Shown one piece after another: positions 21,510-34,100 of a stretch of DNA of 64,000 bases. A model generated the notes under the pieces. The model saw only the letters and a list, made by a program, of their open reading frames with translations. It searched no databases and was not told where the DNA came from. This DNA comes from Combretum micranthum (lineage: Eukaryota > Streptophyta > Magnoliopsida > Myrtales > Combretaceae), in the NCBI GenBank assembly GCA_024138025.1, contig JAMXBD010000819.1, positions 310,001 through 374,000 of the forward strand, read 5' to 3'. The position numbers and the translations under genes were made by a program. Numbering within the stretch: position 1 is the stretch's first letter; every line of letters starts with the position of its first letter.

Positions 21510-24324
21510 CTAGACCAATTCATTTGAAAGAAGATATTGAAAACTAAAGTTATGAGGCATCCACTCAATGCATTTCTGAGCTTTTCTCTTCTTCAATTGC
21601 GAAAATCTAGTCTTCGGAGAATTAGGTAAAATACGCTTCAGTGTCTCAAGGAGATCAGCTACTCCCAAACCTGAGTTCTTGGCATAATTTTCCACAAGCT
21701 TTGGGAGAAGAATCTTATCTTTATTTATGCTGAAATTTGATATAAGGTACTCTTCTTTAGCGCTATTAAGTTCCTGGAAAATCCTTTTTGGTGTGTATAC
21801 ATGAACCTAAGAATCACAACAAAATTTCCATGTTAAAAAAAATGATGATAATAGATATGAAATCCTTTGTAAGTGTTTTTTGCAGCAAATAGGCAATAAG
21901 AGTAAATAGGGTGTTTACCGCAGGATCGGAATGGCTTCCTAAACAGAGTGCAAAATGTAGAAGAGGCTCTGCCCGAGAAATTGCATAAGCACTCCTTGCA
22001 TCACTAATCTTGAATTTCGGTTTAGAACGGAAAAGTAGCCGATGCCACTGAAATAGAAGGCGATTCTAGTCAATCATTACTGCATATTTTGATGAATTTT
22101 CAACTATAATCTACAAGAATGACTGATGACATTGAACAACAATAATACAAGGAATGAGCATTAACAGGACTTGTATGCAATACAAGTTTCTCCATAGACA
22201 AACCTGTGCTGGATAAAGCAATTTGCAATGCAGAATATTGTTTTGAATCATATCCGCCGTGATATTGTACCCCCGATATAATATGCAGCCTAATTAGTAT
22301 ATAAAGAATTAGTGATCAATCCTCACCACATAATATTTCGTTTATTCTGAAGGAGTTAAGTAGAAAAGGATGAAACCTTTTGTAATGAAGACATTCTTTT
22401 CAGTTTATTTTTGGGGATCCTCTTAAATAGAAATGACTGCAAAGACAATGAAACCGAATTTTATTGCATGCTTAGAAATCCAGGGTAAAGCTAAATTCCA
22501 AATATATTTCCATGGAAAGATCTTACATGCATCACTAAAGCATTATGCACATTAATCCAAAAGGCGAGCTTCTCCTCATGTGTCATCTTGCTAGGATTAA
22601 CTTGCTCCAAACGATGCACAAGGGAGCTGAAATGAAAGATCACGAGGTCTTAGTTTCCACCAATTTCACTTTACCACTTGCAAATGATGTAATTAGTCTT
22701 TAAATCCACATAGCAAATAAAAAATGGAAAAGAGACATCATAGGAAAACGACCATTGCTCGTGCTGAACAAACCTGTACTTTCTTATCATGTACTCGGTG
22801 TCTTTTAGTGTCTGATCATCTTTAGATATGCTTGACACTTTTACCATAGTGCTGTAAGGTCCAATGGATTCTTTTGAACTTTCCAAATGGAATGAATTTC
22901 CAAAATGTGAATTGAATGGGGAAAATCTGTGGCTCTGAGAACTCCTCAAATGACCATGACTTTGGTAAGAGAACTCATTCTGTGACGATGAATGGGAATG
23001 AGACGAAGAGATGTAGTATTGATGTGTCAAAGGTGGCTCAGCTATTTCACAGTATATTCCGGCGATGGACCTTATCAACTCCTCAGATAGCCAGTTTGCT
23101 GTCTTTGAAGCGTGGACCTCATGTAAACTCATTCCTAGATGTTCTGCCAGACTAATGGAGGTTTTTTTCTTTTGGCCATTAATGGAGGTCGATGTATTAC
23201 GCTGCGATGTCGGAAAGAAACAAGAATAGACATTATTCTTTAAGCCATTCCTATTGCCATTTACAAGTGGAGTAAAGAAAATTTCCAGAAAAATAGACAA
23301 TGAAATGCATCATACAAGAAGTTTAAAGGCACGGGATTTTTCATTTATGTGAATTCCAGTTAAGAGGAGCATACCTCCAGCATTGGCAAAGATAAGGCGG
23401 GGTATGAATCGACATCTTCAGCTATGGATCGAATTGGACCTGCTGCTCCAATCGAACGAGATGAATGGTGAAAACGAAGATTGGCTACGTTGAATATCAC
23501 AAAAGTCCTTGCATTCCTCTAATGAACGATCGGATGATTGTTGAGGCAATCCAGTATTATTTGGGTAAGCCAAGGCAATGTCCCTCTGTGATGCACCATT
23601 ATGCCCAGTAGAGTTGGTGAATGTTTCTTGAATTATGGAAGTTGGACTAGATTCTTCAACCTTGGTTGGATAAGATGAGCCATGTTGATCAAATGTCTGG
23701 CGGTATAAAGAGAGACGATATTTCTCCAAATTCGCAACTTCAAGTTCTAATGTCGCAACTTCCTCAATCAGATCCTTGACATGCTAAATCCAGCAGCAGA
23801 GAGTAACAAGAAGTTAGCTATCTAAAGTGTAATTGGTTTACTCATGAAAAGCAATTTAGTTTTGACAATTGGAAGAGGCTGAGGTACCTTAGGGAGTATC
23901 TCTACAGAAGTTGCATCAAGCACATTACTTTCATGACTCAACGCCATCTCTAGTGCATGTCGCACTGTAATTTGTTCCTGAAGTTGTTCTTGGAGTTGCT
24001 GAATCTGTATAAGAGAGTCATCAACAACAGTGAGAAATTAGGATATATATATATATATATTTTTTTTTTTTTCACTGAATCGAACTTGACTGACGTCAAT
24101 CTTCATTTACTCAAGTTAAAAAGTTAATTCAGAGTCAGAGTACAGAGTGAACAAATAAATGGTAAAATCAGTTCCAAAGAAAATTAAAGTTATCCCATAA
24201 ACCACCAATGTAAAAAAGAGTTCAGATTCTCAAATACCTCTTTCTTTAACGTTTGTGCAGCTTCGGTTTTAGTAGATTGCATCTTACTAGCTTGAATGCA
24301 ACTCTTTGGTGTCTCGATTTCCAT
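21510..24324 (-). pseudogene. MIP1 leucine-zipper/DUF547 gene, copy A, damaged
   Basis: Nine GT-AG exons can be traced on the minus strand: 24238-24324, 23888-24004, 23375-23783, 22774-23201, 22527-22626, 22377-22436, 22204-22289, 21919-22047, 21510-21806. The first two and the start of the third encode a coiled coil (LQEQLQEQITVRHALEMAL; LIEEVATLELEVANLEKY), the Lzipper-MIP1 region. Exon 4 has LAEHLG and LSEELIRSIAGIYCEIAEPP. Exons 5-9 form DUF547 (HEEKLAFWINVHNALVMH; DARSAYAISRAEPLLHFAL; WMPHNFSFQYLLSNEL before the stop). Lesions: a frame break late in exon 3 (about 23420-23460) and a 1-bp loss in a G run of exon 7 (about 22270-22275). The ATG at 24322-24324 replaces a Lys codon seen in copy B and follows a good acceptor, so the true first exon is probably upstream and missing. 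Function of the family is unsettled. Confidence 0.85.
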
Positions 24325-25260
24325 CTATAAACCAAATAAAAAAAAAAGGCAAATATTCACTTTTAGCGAACATCATAATTCTTTTAATTTTGAAACAGGA
24401 ATCATGAAAGCAGCAAGAGCCAAATATGAATACACCACAAAAGCTCAAAAGTAACCCTATTTGCTTGGGGATTTGATTAGTATAATATCATCCTTATTTC
24501 TTCCAGTCGCTTTTCCTAGCCAACATTGTTCAACATCTGAGTTAAGTTAGTTTAACATTAAACATTACATCTGCATATGATTTGTTACTAACAATCAATA
24601 AGTTGAACATTTGTGTATTGTCATTATCCTTCCTGTTACCTCTTATCATCTTGAAGAGACACAAGTTTTTTCAGCCCTAATATTCAGGGGTAGAAGTGAT
24701 CACGATTCCCATATGTCTTCTTTCGTCTTAATACGAAGTAAAATATCATTGTTCTATATTAGAACTTACGTAACATACGTACCATTAACTTAAGGATAGA
24801 AAGTCAAGCTAACATTTCCAGCAAATTAATCAAACCCTCCAAAATACATCAAAACTTGAAAGATGGTGCTTGTGATAGAAAGAACATGGGAGTGGTCTGT
24901 ACGTGCATGAAAGCGAAGTGAAAAGGGGTGGTTTTTTTTTTTTTTTCTTACTCGTCAAGTTGTCTTAAAAATTAACACCTCTTTTCAAAGCCTTTTTTTG
25001 CATGCATTAATAGAAAAAAAAAAAGAAAAAAGAAAAGGAAGAACCAAGTTATATACTAAACTAGGGTTATAGTTGAGAATCTCACCAACCTTGGTATGAT
25101 CGTATGATAAATTTCGATCTGTGGATTGAGTAAATTTTAGAACCTTAGTATAAAGATTGCGGACTCCGAGAATGAAAAACCTTGGTATAGTAAAAACTGC
25201 CATAACTACTTATTGTTGAAAAGCTTGAAATTCTATCAATAAACCATATTTCCAATACAT
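24325..25260 (-). other. 5' flank of DUF547 copy A
   Basis: The blocks 24350-24470 and 24840-25020 match 56010-56130 and 56500-56700 upstream of copy B, so promoter-side sequence was duplicated with the gene. An additional first exon may lie here, but I could not identify one. The open frame at 24985-25203 is not conserved in copy B. Confidence 0.6.
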
Positions 25261-25310
25261 AAGAAAGAGTATTTATAGGCTAAAGACTCAAACAAAAAAG
25301 AATAAAAAAG

Positions 25311-25556
25311 GAAAGTAGTATCTATTCAAAATAATTAATTACCTATAATATAACACCTGAATCAAAAAAGGAAACTAGTATCTATTCAAAATTATTAATT
25401 ACATATAATATAACACCTGGATCAAAAAAGGAAACTAGTATCTATTCAAAATTATTAATTACCTATACTATAACACCTGAATAAAAAAAGGAAACTAGTC
25501 TATACAAAATTATTAATTACCTATAACATAATACACGAACCAAAAAAGGAAACTAA
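25311..25556 (+). repeat. Minisatellite, 60-bp unit, about four copies
   Basis: CTATTCAAAATWATTAATTACCTATA-type units recur at about 25322, 25382, 25442 and 25500. Each is followed by ACACCTGAATCAAAAAAGG-like sequence. The last unit is more diverged. No equivalent is seen in the copy B flank. Confidence 0.9.
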
Positions 25557-25559
25557 AAA

Positions 25560-26674
25560 AGACCGAAATAACATCATAATAATGAAAATATAAAAAAGTT
25601 CATTAATAACTTATTTCTATTCTAAATCCATATCCAAAACAAATGAGAAATTTAATGATATTATTGCCAAAATTAACTAAATTTCATTGGCTTAAATTTT
25701 ACTCAAGTCTTTCAGTTACTATTTATGAACCCGTTCTCGATCATACGTCATGATATCTTTTTTTTTTTTTGGCCAAGTCATCATGTCTTTTGATTCACAA
25801 AAATGTTGTGTTTTAGAGACGTTAGAAGATTTATAAGGAAACATGGAGTCTAAGCATGAGGTGCAGTTGAGCTTTATTTAGTATTTTATGTTCATTAATA
25901 TACATTTTACGGCAATGACCCCAAAAGCATTTAATGTAAGAAAGGATGTTAATGTTAGACATTAATGTCTAACATTTCACAGGCTGTACTCTTATAAATT
26001 CCATTTTCACACGTGCATATTTCCGCAAGTAGCATACGTGGGCAGTGTATGCCAAGACAAATGAAACTTCGCTATCTAGAAATATTGTTCCAACGGAAAT
26101 TCACTTGCTGTGTTGAGAAACGATAATTATTATTTACTTTATTCAAATAATTTGTTTTACTTTCCAAATTTATTTAGCACGTGAGATATGTATATATTCT
26201 CGAAAATGTTGTCACAAATGATAATTATTATTTACTTTCTAAATTTATTATTTGACGTGTGACATGTATTTATTCTCAGACAGAGCAACGTGACAACATT
26301 TCCAGGATATATTTCCATTTTGATGCAGTGTTGTGTAGTTTTCAAATTTAAATCTTGTAGATCACATGCAAAGTGTTTGCAACTTAAAAAAATGCAACTA
26401 TTGAGTTAATATTTTAGAAATATTCTTATGATGATGAAAAATTGTACACTAGAGGATTAAGAAGCTAAAATTAGTATTTAACTACTTTATACAAAAACTT
26501 CTAAAGTGAACCTAGCACAACTGATCTGTTTGAATTTTCCCCCCTTTTTCCTCTAATTTATGAATGTTACGTGATTTTGAGCTTGCTTGCATGCATTTCC
26601 AGTGCTTCCCTTAAATATTTATATTTTGACTAGATTTTGCCTTCCGTACTTATCACCATATGTAAATGTTAATT

Positions 26675-26712
<38 letters not shown>

Positions 26713-26940
26713 GATTTAATGCTTAATATAATAAAAAATTAAAAAAGAAAAATTCATCCCTCACCTTTGGAATAGTTGACAGGAGCCAACACATGATGGG
26801 TGACCTTAAACATCTTTACTGCCTAGATCCAAATCGAAACCCAACCCACCTAACACCAATGGGTATAAAACTAGGGACGACCTTGATTTATCTAGGACTT
26901 AGGTCCTTCGGCTAGGCCTATATTGAAAAAAAAATGAAAA
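25560..26940. repeat. Duplicated 5' flank of DUF547, copy A
   Basis: It is collinear with 56700-59345. Shared blocks include AAGGAAACAT and TCTAAGCAYGAGGT, GAGCTTTAYTTAGTATTTTA, AGCATACGTGGG, TGATGCAGTGTT, TTAAGAAGCTAAA, GCTTGCTTGCATGCATTTC and CACCTAACACCAATGGG-like sequence. The copy B version is longer because of insertions at 57735-58440 and 58528-59040. No gene is recognised. An AAC trinucleotide run is at 26683-26712. Confidence 0.8.
26683..26712 (+). repeat. AAC microsatellite, about ten units
   Basis: Uninterrupted AAC units. The corresponding position in copy B (about 59108-59130) lacks the run. Confidence 0.9.
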
Positions 26941-27479
26941 ATTTAAATTTTAAAAAATATAAACTGATATAATAAAAACTAATACAAAAAAATAAAAAAA
27001 AGACATTTAACATTTACATTTTTTTTATGTGAATAAAAATACGTTATAGCTTATTCATACTATATGATATGGTGTTAGTCACAATACATGAAATAAATAC
27101 ACTTAAAAAATATGTCTAGTTTGCTTTATATAGATTTTGACCGATTGAACAACCTCATTTCTTAAGAATATGAGACTACTTTTTCTTTCTTAATTTCTTT
27201 TAAAGCCTCTAAAGTATATTCTAGTCATATATTACTAATATTACAACAAAAATGAGATGTATTTTTGTATAAATAAATGCATATCCTTAATAATTCTTTA
27301 CGAAAATAGGTTAAATACGATAATATTCATAGGCTTGATTTTCATTTTGAATTTAAAATTTTATTTTAAATTAAAATTTATGTTTTTTTTTTAATTTTTT
27401 TATACAATTAGAAAAGGAAAAACATCACTGATTGGTTCAAGTATAAAATCACCATGGAGCTACCATGTCCTTGTAACTA
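26941..27479. other. AT-rich intergenic sequence, nothing recognised
   Basis: No coding signal or repeat partner within the window. The boundary with the PDV2 intron-derived sequence is near 27480. Confidence 0.45.
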
Positions 27480-27675
27480 GAATTAGCTTGTATAATTAAC
27501 ACTACTTTTAAAGATTTATGAATAGGTGAAATTGAACTTAAGCATCTACAAATTAGCACACCAACTCTGTAACTCTACAGCCCAAATAAGACACATTACA
27601 AGTAGACAACTTTACGATGAAAGTTCCAAAATGTAAAGGAAAAAAGAAAGGGCAGTTGAGAAATTGACTTGTAGG
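27480..27675 (-). pseudogene. PDV2 copy A: 5' end of intron 1 only
   Basis: It aligns with 45350-45550, which is the intron-1 start of PDV2 copy B (AAGCATCTACA, TTAGCACAC, CTGTAACTCTACA, GTTGAGAAATTGAC). Homology stops almost exactly at the exon-1 donor (27668/27669 versus 45544/45545). The exon-1 coding sequence that should follow is replaced by an AT-rich tandem array. Exon 2 of this copy is absent. Confidence 0.75.
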
Positions 27676-27796
27676 CATGGTAAATAGGTCGCAAACAAAG
27701 GAAAAAGACAAAAGCAAGAGCAAGAAATGGGCTGAGATGCGACACCCAAGGCATGTGAAATAAGTGTGTCGGCACTACACGCAAAGCAGCATGTGA

Positions 27797-28530
27797 GCCT
27801 TTTTCTTTAAATAATAATATAAAGATAGTGATATATATATTTTTAATTTACTTTAAATTATTTTTATTAAATGTATTTATTTCTTAAAAAATATAATATA
27901 TTTAGTATATTTTATTTTTTTAAGATGATTTCAATTGTATTACTTTTAACATATTAACTTCAACATTATTTAGGAAATAAAATAAAATGAAATTATCAAA
28001 TAATATTGTAATAGTAATTAATTTATATGCCTTTTTTAAAAATAATAACATAAAAATAGTGATTTATTTTTTTTTAAAATTACTTTAAATTGTATATAAA
28101 TAAATTATTTTTAAATATATTTATCTTCTTAAAAAATATATATTTAATATATTTTATTTGTTTAAAATGATTTCAGTTGTATTACTATTAACATATTAAC
28201 TTCAATATTTGTTAGGAAATAAAAGAAAATGAAATTATCAAATAATATTGTAAAAGTAATTAATTTATATGCCTTTTTCAAAAATAATAATATAAAAATA
28301 GTGATTTATTTTTTAAATTTACTTTTAAATTTTATTTAAATAAATTATTTTTATTATTTTAATTAAATATATTTTTCTTCTTAAAAATTTTAATATATTT
28401 AGTATATTTTATTTTTTTAAATGACTTTAATTGTATTACTATTAATATATTAAATATTTACTTTAATTTTTTGTAGAAACTAAAAAAATCAAATTATAAA
28501 ATAATATTATTAATTTATATTAAATTTTGA
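27797..28530. repeat. AT-rich tandem array, about 240-bp unit, three copies
   Basis: Units begin at 27797, 28029 and 28271 with GCCTTTTT(C/T)(T/A)(T/A)AAATAATAA-like sequence. They share AATAGTGATTTAT, TTGTATTACT and GAAATTATCAAATAATATT blocks. The array is almost pure A/T and noncoding. It sits inside the broken PDV2 copy A. Confidence 0.85.
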
Positions 28531-28649
28531 ACTTGGTTAATTAATTTATTTAGAATAATTGTAAATTGTTAAATAAAGAAAATTAATAAATGCATGGGAT
28601 TGATGGAAAAATAAATTTTAGAGTCATTTTTTAACGACAAAGAATACAA

Positions 28650-29070
28650 GAATTAAGGGTGAGCGGATAACCATATCGTACATGATACCTCTCGGGTCCT
28701 GCTTCACCAGATAGGATTTGAGTGGGTATTAATGATCACAAGATAGGTATGTGTACCAATTTTTGGAACCGGTACTATGCTGTATAAGATAGAGATTCTA
28801 GAGTATTATGTATCCACCCTATTAAATATTATATAATAATATATAATAAATAAATAATGATATTCCATTTTTTTTTTTGCAACCACTTATATTCAAAATT
28901 ATTATTTGTACACTACATTTGAAAAAGTTTTATTATAGAAGGATTTGTGCTATTCTATTTTAGAATGACTTGTTATTTTTATTATAAAATAACTATGATT
29001 GTATGTACGTACTTGAACTCCTAAATTATATATCGATATTATTTATATTATAATACTAATTAATATAGAT
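28650..29070. repeat. Dispersed repeat with AAGGGTGAGC / CCACCCTA ends, copy 1
   Basis: The first 175 bp have imperfect inverted ends (AAGGGTGAGCGGAT at 28654 and ATCCACCCTA near 28815). They match the segment at 49763-49938, including CCAGATAGGAT and GGGTCCTG-like blocks. The following AT-rich part also resembles the sequence after 49940. The ends are hAT-like, but no target duplication was found. Confidence 0.5.
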
Positions 29071-29139
29071 ACAGTTGCTGATTTTTAGCCTAAGTTCTAT
29101 TACTTTAACCAACACTAACCCTATTCTTTCTTCATCCAT
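29071..29139 (-). pseudogene. PDV2: PDV2 copy A: first 23 codons of exon 1
   Basis: The ATG at 29137-29139 opens MDEERIGLVL...LRLKISNC, the characteristic start of PDV2-type plastid-division proteins, in one undisturbed frame. The acidic remainder of exon 1, present at 45545-45727 in copy B, is missing. Sequence changes to an AT-rich repeat at 29070. This fragment shows what the ancestral start looked like and exposes the frameshift in copy B. The upstream sequence (29140 to about 29345) is also homologous to the copy B 5' region. No product is expected. Confidence 0.8.
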
Positions 29140-29173
29140 TACTTACGAAAATTGGCTATGTTGCTCTAGCAAC

Positions 29174-29215
29174 TCCCCACCCCCACCCCCACCCCCACTC
29201 CCACTCCCACTCCCA
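29174..29215 (+). repeat. C-rich (CCCCCA/CTCCCA) microsatellite in the PDV2 A 5' leader
   Basis: Repeats of CCCCCA then CTCCCA lie about 35 bp upstream of the ATG (minus-strand gene). The same place in copy B holds a run of 28 C, so a G-rich leader tract has expanded differently in the two copies. Confidence 0.85.
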
Positions 29216-29344
29216 CAACACTTCCCTTTACAGGGTTTATTGAGAAGAAAAATTATGCGTATGTGCTTTTGTGGCTGTGTTGTGTTACAACTTCCAAGGG
29301 TTTGAGAGTTGGGTTTCTGAAGGGCAGGTGCATTTGTTTGGCAA

Positions 29345-29480
29345 AGAAAGTCAAAAGGTGACTTTTGCCTACCGGAAGCACTTCATTACATTTTAATTTG
29401 AATATAATATTATAAATTTACCCATATTAAATGTTAATGTAATAAAATAATAGTGCCCGCATTTTTATGTGCTAAGTAAT

Positions 29481-29512
<32 letters not shown>

Positions 29513-30600
29513 AGCTGAGTAGTGGCTGCAAAATGTTTTCACACGAGAGAAAGAGGCTGTGGTAATTAATAACAAAGGTAAAATTATATATATTTTAAAA
29601 TTTTCAAGTCAACTGTTAAGAAGTTGCATTAAATATTTAAATCATACATACGTATATATATAGATATATGTACGTGTGTCATATCTTACAAGGTATGAAA
29701 AAGGCATTTAATTGATAAAAATTCGTATTAGTTGTGCTCGGTTTTTTTTTTAATATTTAATTCATATTGAATGCAAAAAATCTGTCAAATCAAATAAAAA
29801 ATAGAAAGAAATTATTTATGTTGTAAAAATTGTCTAAACCAAATTTGCACCTTGTCTCATAAGTGTTTGTCGCTTTATTAAGGTTAACAATTATATTGTT
29901 TATCATCTAATAACTTTTAGAAACTATAACATAGTAAACAAAACATTATTAAATCAACATTCTTCTATGTATGAGAATATTTAGTAATAATTTAACTATT
30001 AAAATAAATATAATAATTGATATATTAAATATTTTAATAATATTTGAAAAAAAGTTATTTCAATAGTACAATAATTGTTCGTGATTTGAACATAGGAATT
30101 GTTGAAATTAAAAAATAATAAATGGATAATGTTAAAAATAGTACTTGAAGTTTGGTTTTAAACAATTTAGTATTAAAGTTTAGTTTTAAACAATTTGGTA
30201 GCTGACATAAGTTTTGCATATATTTTTTTACTTGAAGTTTGGTTTTGATATTAAACTTTTTAAAAGTTCAAGTACCAAATTGTTCAAAATCAACCATTAG
30301 ATATCTAATTGAACATTTTGGGATTTTTCACATTAACCCTAAAATAAATAAACTTACATCATTATAATCATACACCATCATTAACGTGTCAAATAAATAT
30401 TTAATATTATAAATATACGATTTATATCATAGAATAGGAATGATCATGGAATAAACAAAAAACTTACAAATTATACTTAAATTTTCTGGTTTCATAAAAA
30501 ATCAAACTCGAAAACATATTGCTGATGTAAATTCCCTTCTCTATTCAGAGTCCATCCACACCCAACAAAGTGGATATCTCTCTCTCATTCTGTATGTGCA
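29345..30600 (-). repeat. Upstream flank of PDV2, copy A
   Basis: It matches copy B in blocks: 29340-29700 with 46005-46800, 29670-29840 with 49605-49765, 29840-29960 with 50578-50720, and 30310-30600 with 50990-51175 and 52060-52140. The interruptions on the B side are insertions. An ATT run is at 29486-29512. No gene is seen. Confidence 0.75.
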
Positions 30601-31179
30601 ACCATGGAAAAACTTGGCTCAAACCTAATTGTAGGGTAGATTGGTCATATCCGAATAGTTACCATAATAGGATGAAAAAAACTTTTAAAATACAACAAAT
30701 CTACTACATACCAAAATCGAACAAAGTTATCACAATGCAACGAATTTACCATAATGCAACATTAAATTATATGACAAATGAATAGCAATGGATAGTGCTA
30801 AACAGTACATACTTACCACAATGCGACAAACTAACCAGAATCGATAAAAATACCACATACCACAATAAACAGACTTACCAATACCAAAATTTTATTATAC
30901 AATCGACCTACCAAAATACATAAACTTAATATAATACAACAAATATACCCCTTGGCACTAAAGAAAAACTACCAAATACACGAATTTACCAGAATAAAAC
31001 AAATCTACTACATACCAAAATTATCACAATTTGACAAACTTACAAGGACCTGATAAAAATACCATATATCACAATCGGATTAACTTACTAGATTGCAACT
31101 AACTTACTATATCCAAAAGTTAGTATAAAATCAACCTACTAAAAAGGACAAAGTAAAATCATCCTACCAAAAAGGACAA
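30600..31179. repeat. Degenerate short-unit repeat region
   Basis: Variants of ACCA(A/C)AAT, CGACAAA and CTTACCA recur every 20-40 bp with poor conservation across the whole stretch. It looks like an old minisatellite. No coding signal. Confidence 0.55.
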
Positions 31180-34100
31180 ACTTATCAAATGAGGATCAAT
31201 GAGGTTTTTTTTTTTTTTTTCCTTAGTGAAAATAGCTAGGAAAAGAAAAAAAAAAATGAAAGCGATATTATAAGGAACTTAATGCATATAGATTTATATA
31301 ATCATGAGAGTAAGATTGAAGGTAAGAGTAGATTCATGACATTAATACTATTAAAGATAGAGTACGGATGTGTACTTGAAAGACTTTGATATGTGGATAT
31401 CAATAGTGGTAGTACCAATGACAACATTTGATGACCATCTTCTAACAAGTTAAAAATCCAATGTTAATTTATTCAACCCACTTTAAGGAAAGATGCCTAT
31501 CAATTTATAGTATTGGAACTAAGTGTTAGGTATTGTTCCCATAAAGATCTTTCTAAGTAGTAGTAATCACTCTAATCTTATTATCTAACCAAACAATTCA
31601 GTTGTTCTAGTTAATAAATCAATTATATTGAAATTACTAATTACTACTACTAATTCAATCAAGATTACTCTTTTTAAAGATATTAAATTGCAAGATTTAC
31701 CCTAATGTTGAATTTCCGCTAATCTATTATGCAACTTTATCAACTAAGGATCAATTTATAAATTAATTCTTGAACCGTAGAATTCCTTAATTAGATTAAT
31801 TTATCTCTTCGAGACTACTAACCTCTAACGTTAGATCAATCTACTGGAATAGCAATCTAGAATTGCATTAATTGTACAAAGAAGTCACTATTAGATTTAA
31901 ACCAATCCTAGATTTAAGCTAATATAGAAGAATTATGTCACCCTATCTCAAGTAATGCTTGCAATTCTCTTTGTTTATGTAGAACCTATTCAGATAAATG
32001 ATTTTTTGATCTACTTATGTGAAATCTTACACTGAGTCAACATGATAGAAATTATTATTTCAAGAACAAATAAGCACACATAAATGAATTTAAAAAATTA
32101 ATATATTATTGAAAACAAATAAATCATTTACATAATAAAATTAGAGTGCTTCAAGGTTAGGGTAAAAACCTTCTACACTTCCATAGCTATAACAATAAAA
32201 ACAAGGAAATTAGAAAAGTAGAAAGAAAGCATAATAAACATCTTTTTTCAATCTACACTCTTGCAACCTTCAGCAACTCTGAAAACCATGACTTTCTCTC
32301 TCTAAGAAAGCTTAAGTTCTGATTACTCATGTTTATAGCAAAGTGGAGTCACTCTTTATAAAACAAAAGTCAAATCTTCTTTTAAATCTATTCAAATTCA
32401 TAAATCTGAGCTTTCCTTCCTTAGAGGTATCTCTTTTAGACTATAGGATACGAGATAAGTTGGGTCTTAATTATATCTTTTTAATTGGATAGAAAGTTTA
32501 AATTCAAAATTGGATTTATCTTTAGCACAATTAGGATACATGGTCGTATACTCTATTCGTGTATTGTGGAATTTTGCTCAAATGTCCAACTTCTCCTCCT
32601 GCATAACCAAAAACATGGTTGTGTTCTTGACTCATGTTCAATGTAGAATACTCATTTTTCTTCAAAAACAACCTTCAGTACAATTTGTGTTCAAGCTTGT
32701 GCACTTTTGAAATCACAATTTAGTCCTCAACATAACCTAAGTTGTGTTGACACCTGTGTACTCTGTACCTTTTTCATTTTGAACAATCTTGACCAAAGAT
32801 TGCTTTAAACTATCAAAAGACTCCTTTAAGCTCAAATGACTCTTTAAAAACCTAGAATCAAGATTTTACCAATATGGTACCTTTTTATCAAAATATTCCT
32901 TAAAATCAATCATTAAAGCTCAAAATCTCCCATATATATAAGGACCATTTAACACTTATCCACATTAGAAATATAATGATAGTTATGAGAAAGCTTGAGT
33001 GGTTTCGATAATGAAAAAAGAAAGCTAATAGTTAATGATTAATTTTATTTTTTATTGTCTCATAATCAATGTTGCCGAACCTAGATCGGCTTTGCTAGTT
33101 TTACTTGGTTTAATCAGAACCAGCCTTGACATCAAGCTGGCCCATGCATTTAGCATAGATTAACATCGTCCTGAATTAACCCGGTTAACTTGAACGTTTG
33201 GACCATGACCAGGTCTGCTAGGCCTGGTTATAAGAGTTGAAGTGCAACTGAAAAAAAAAAAAAACACATAGTAAGATTTTTGTGCTGAATTTTTCCTTCA
33301 CTTTATTAAAAAAATTGAGTACAAATATATTAGTGCAACATAAAAATGCATACTTGAGTTAATTATTAAAATCATTACTTTTTTTTTAAATATAATAAAA
33401 TACAGTTGTCAAACTCGAGATTCTATCTATAATTGCTAGAAGCATCCATAGAATCGGAACGTAGAATCGTAAAATTTTATAACTAATGTAAATTTACTTG
33501 CAAAACTGTAGATTGACTTATTGTACTAAAAACTTTAAATAAATGATGAAAATAAAGAAATTTAGCATCAATTTTATTTATAACTCATAACTCAATGAAA
33601 TTTATGGACTCCCAGTGCAAATATTCAGACATACATCATTATGCTAAAAACACCTTTATTATGTAGAATCACGATTCTACGACGAGTTTGCAACAATTCT
33701 ATAGATTCTACTATGTAAAATTGCTAGTCTACGATGAGTGTGCTTCAATAATGATTTTGTATTTGAGTTGAATTGATATCACTTCACCATCTCGTAAACT
33801 CATAGAAATATAAGAGTTGACTTGCGAGGTTAACAACCATGCTTGAAAAGTCATTTATCTATAAATATATCCATACGATATTATAAAATATAATCATTAT
33901 GTTGTATTTGTTCTCTTTATAATGTATATGCCTTGTATTATTTTAATAGCTAATTGATGGATTTAATCCAGATATGAATTTAATAGAGTGATATAATATA
34001 CATTTGTCTTTCAAAATTAAAATGTGCCTTATAATTACTTTTTATTGACCGTGGTTCGACCCTAGTTAAACTTGGTTCAAACCATCGACCTCTAATGTCT

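Noticed and set aside
21338..21547. Plus-strand frame near the DUF547 A 3' end
   Set aside because: Antisense to the DUF547 3' region; the copy B equivalent is not open.
25311..25556. CRISPR-like direct repeats
   Set aside because: Units are contiguous 60-mers without unique spacers; it is a minisatellite in a plant genome.
29075..29305. Plus-strand frame with Pro-rich stretch
   Set aside because: Antisense to the PDV2 A start; the Pro run is the CCCCCA microsatellite.
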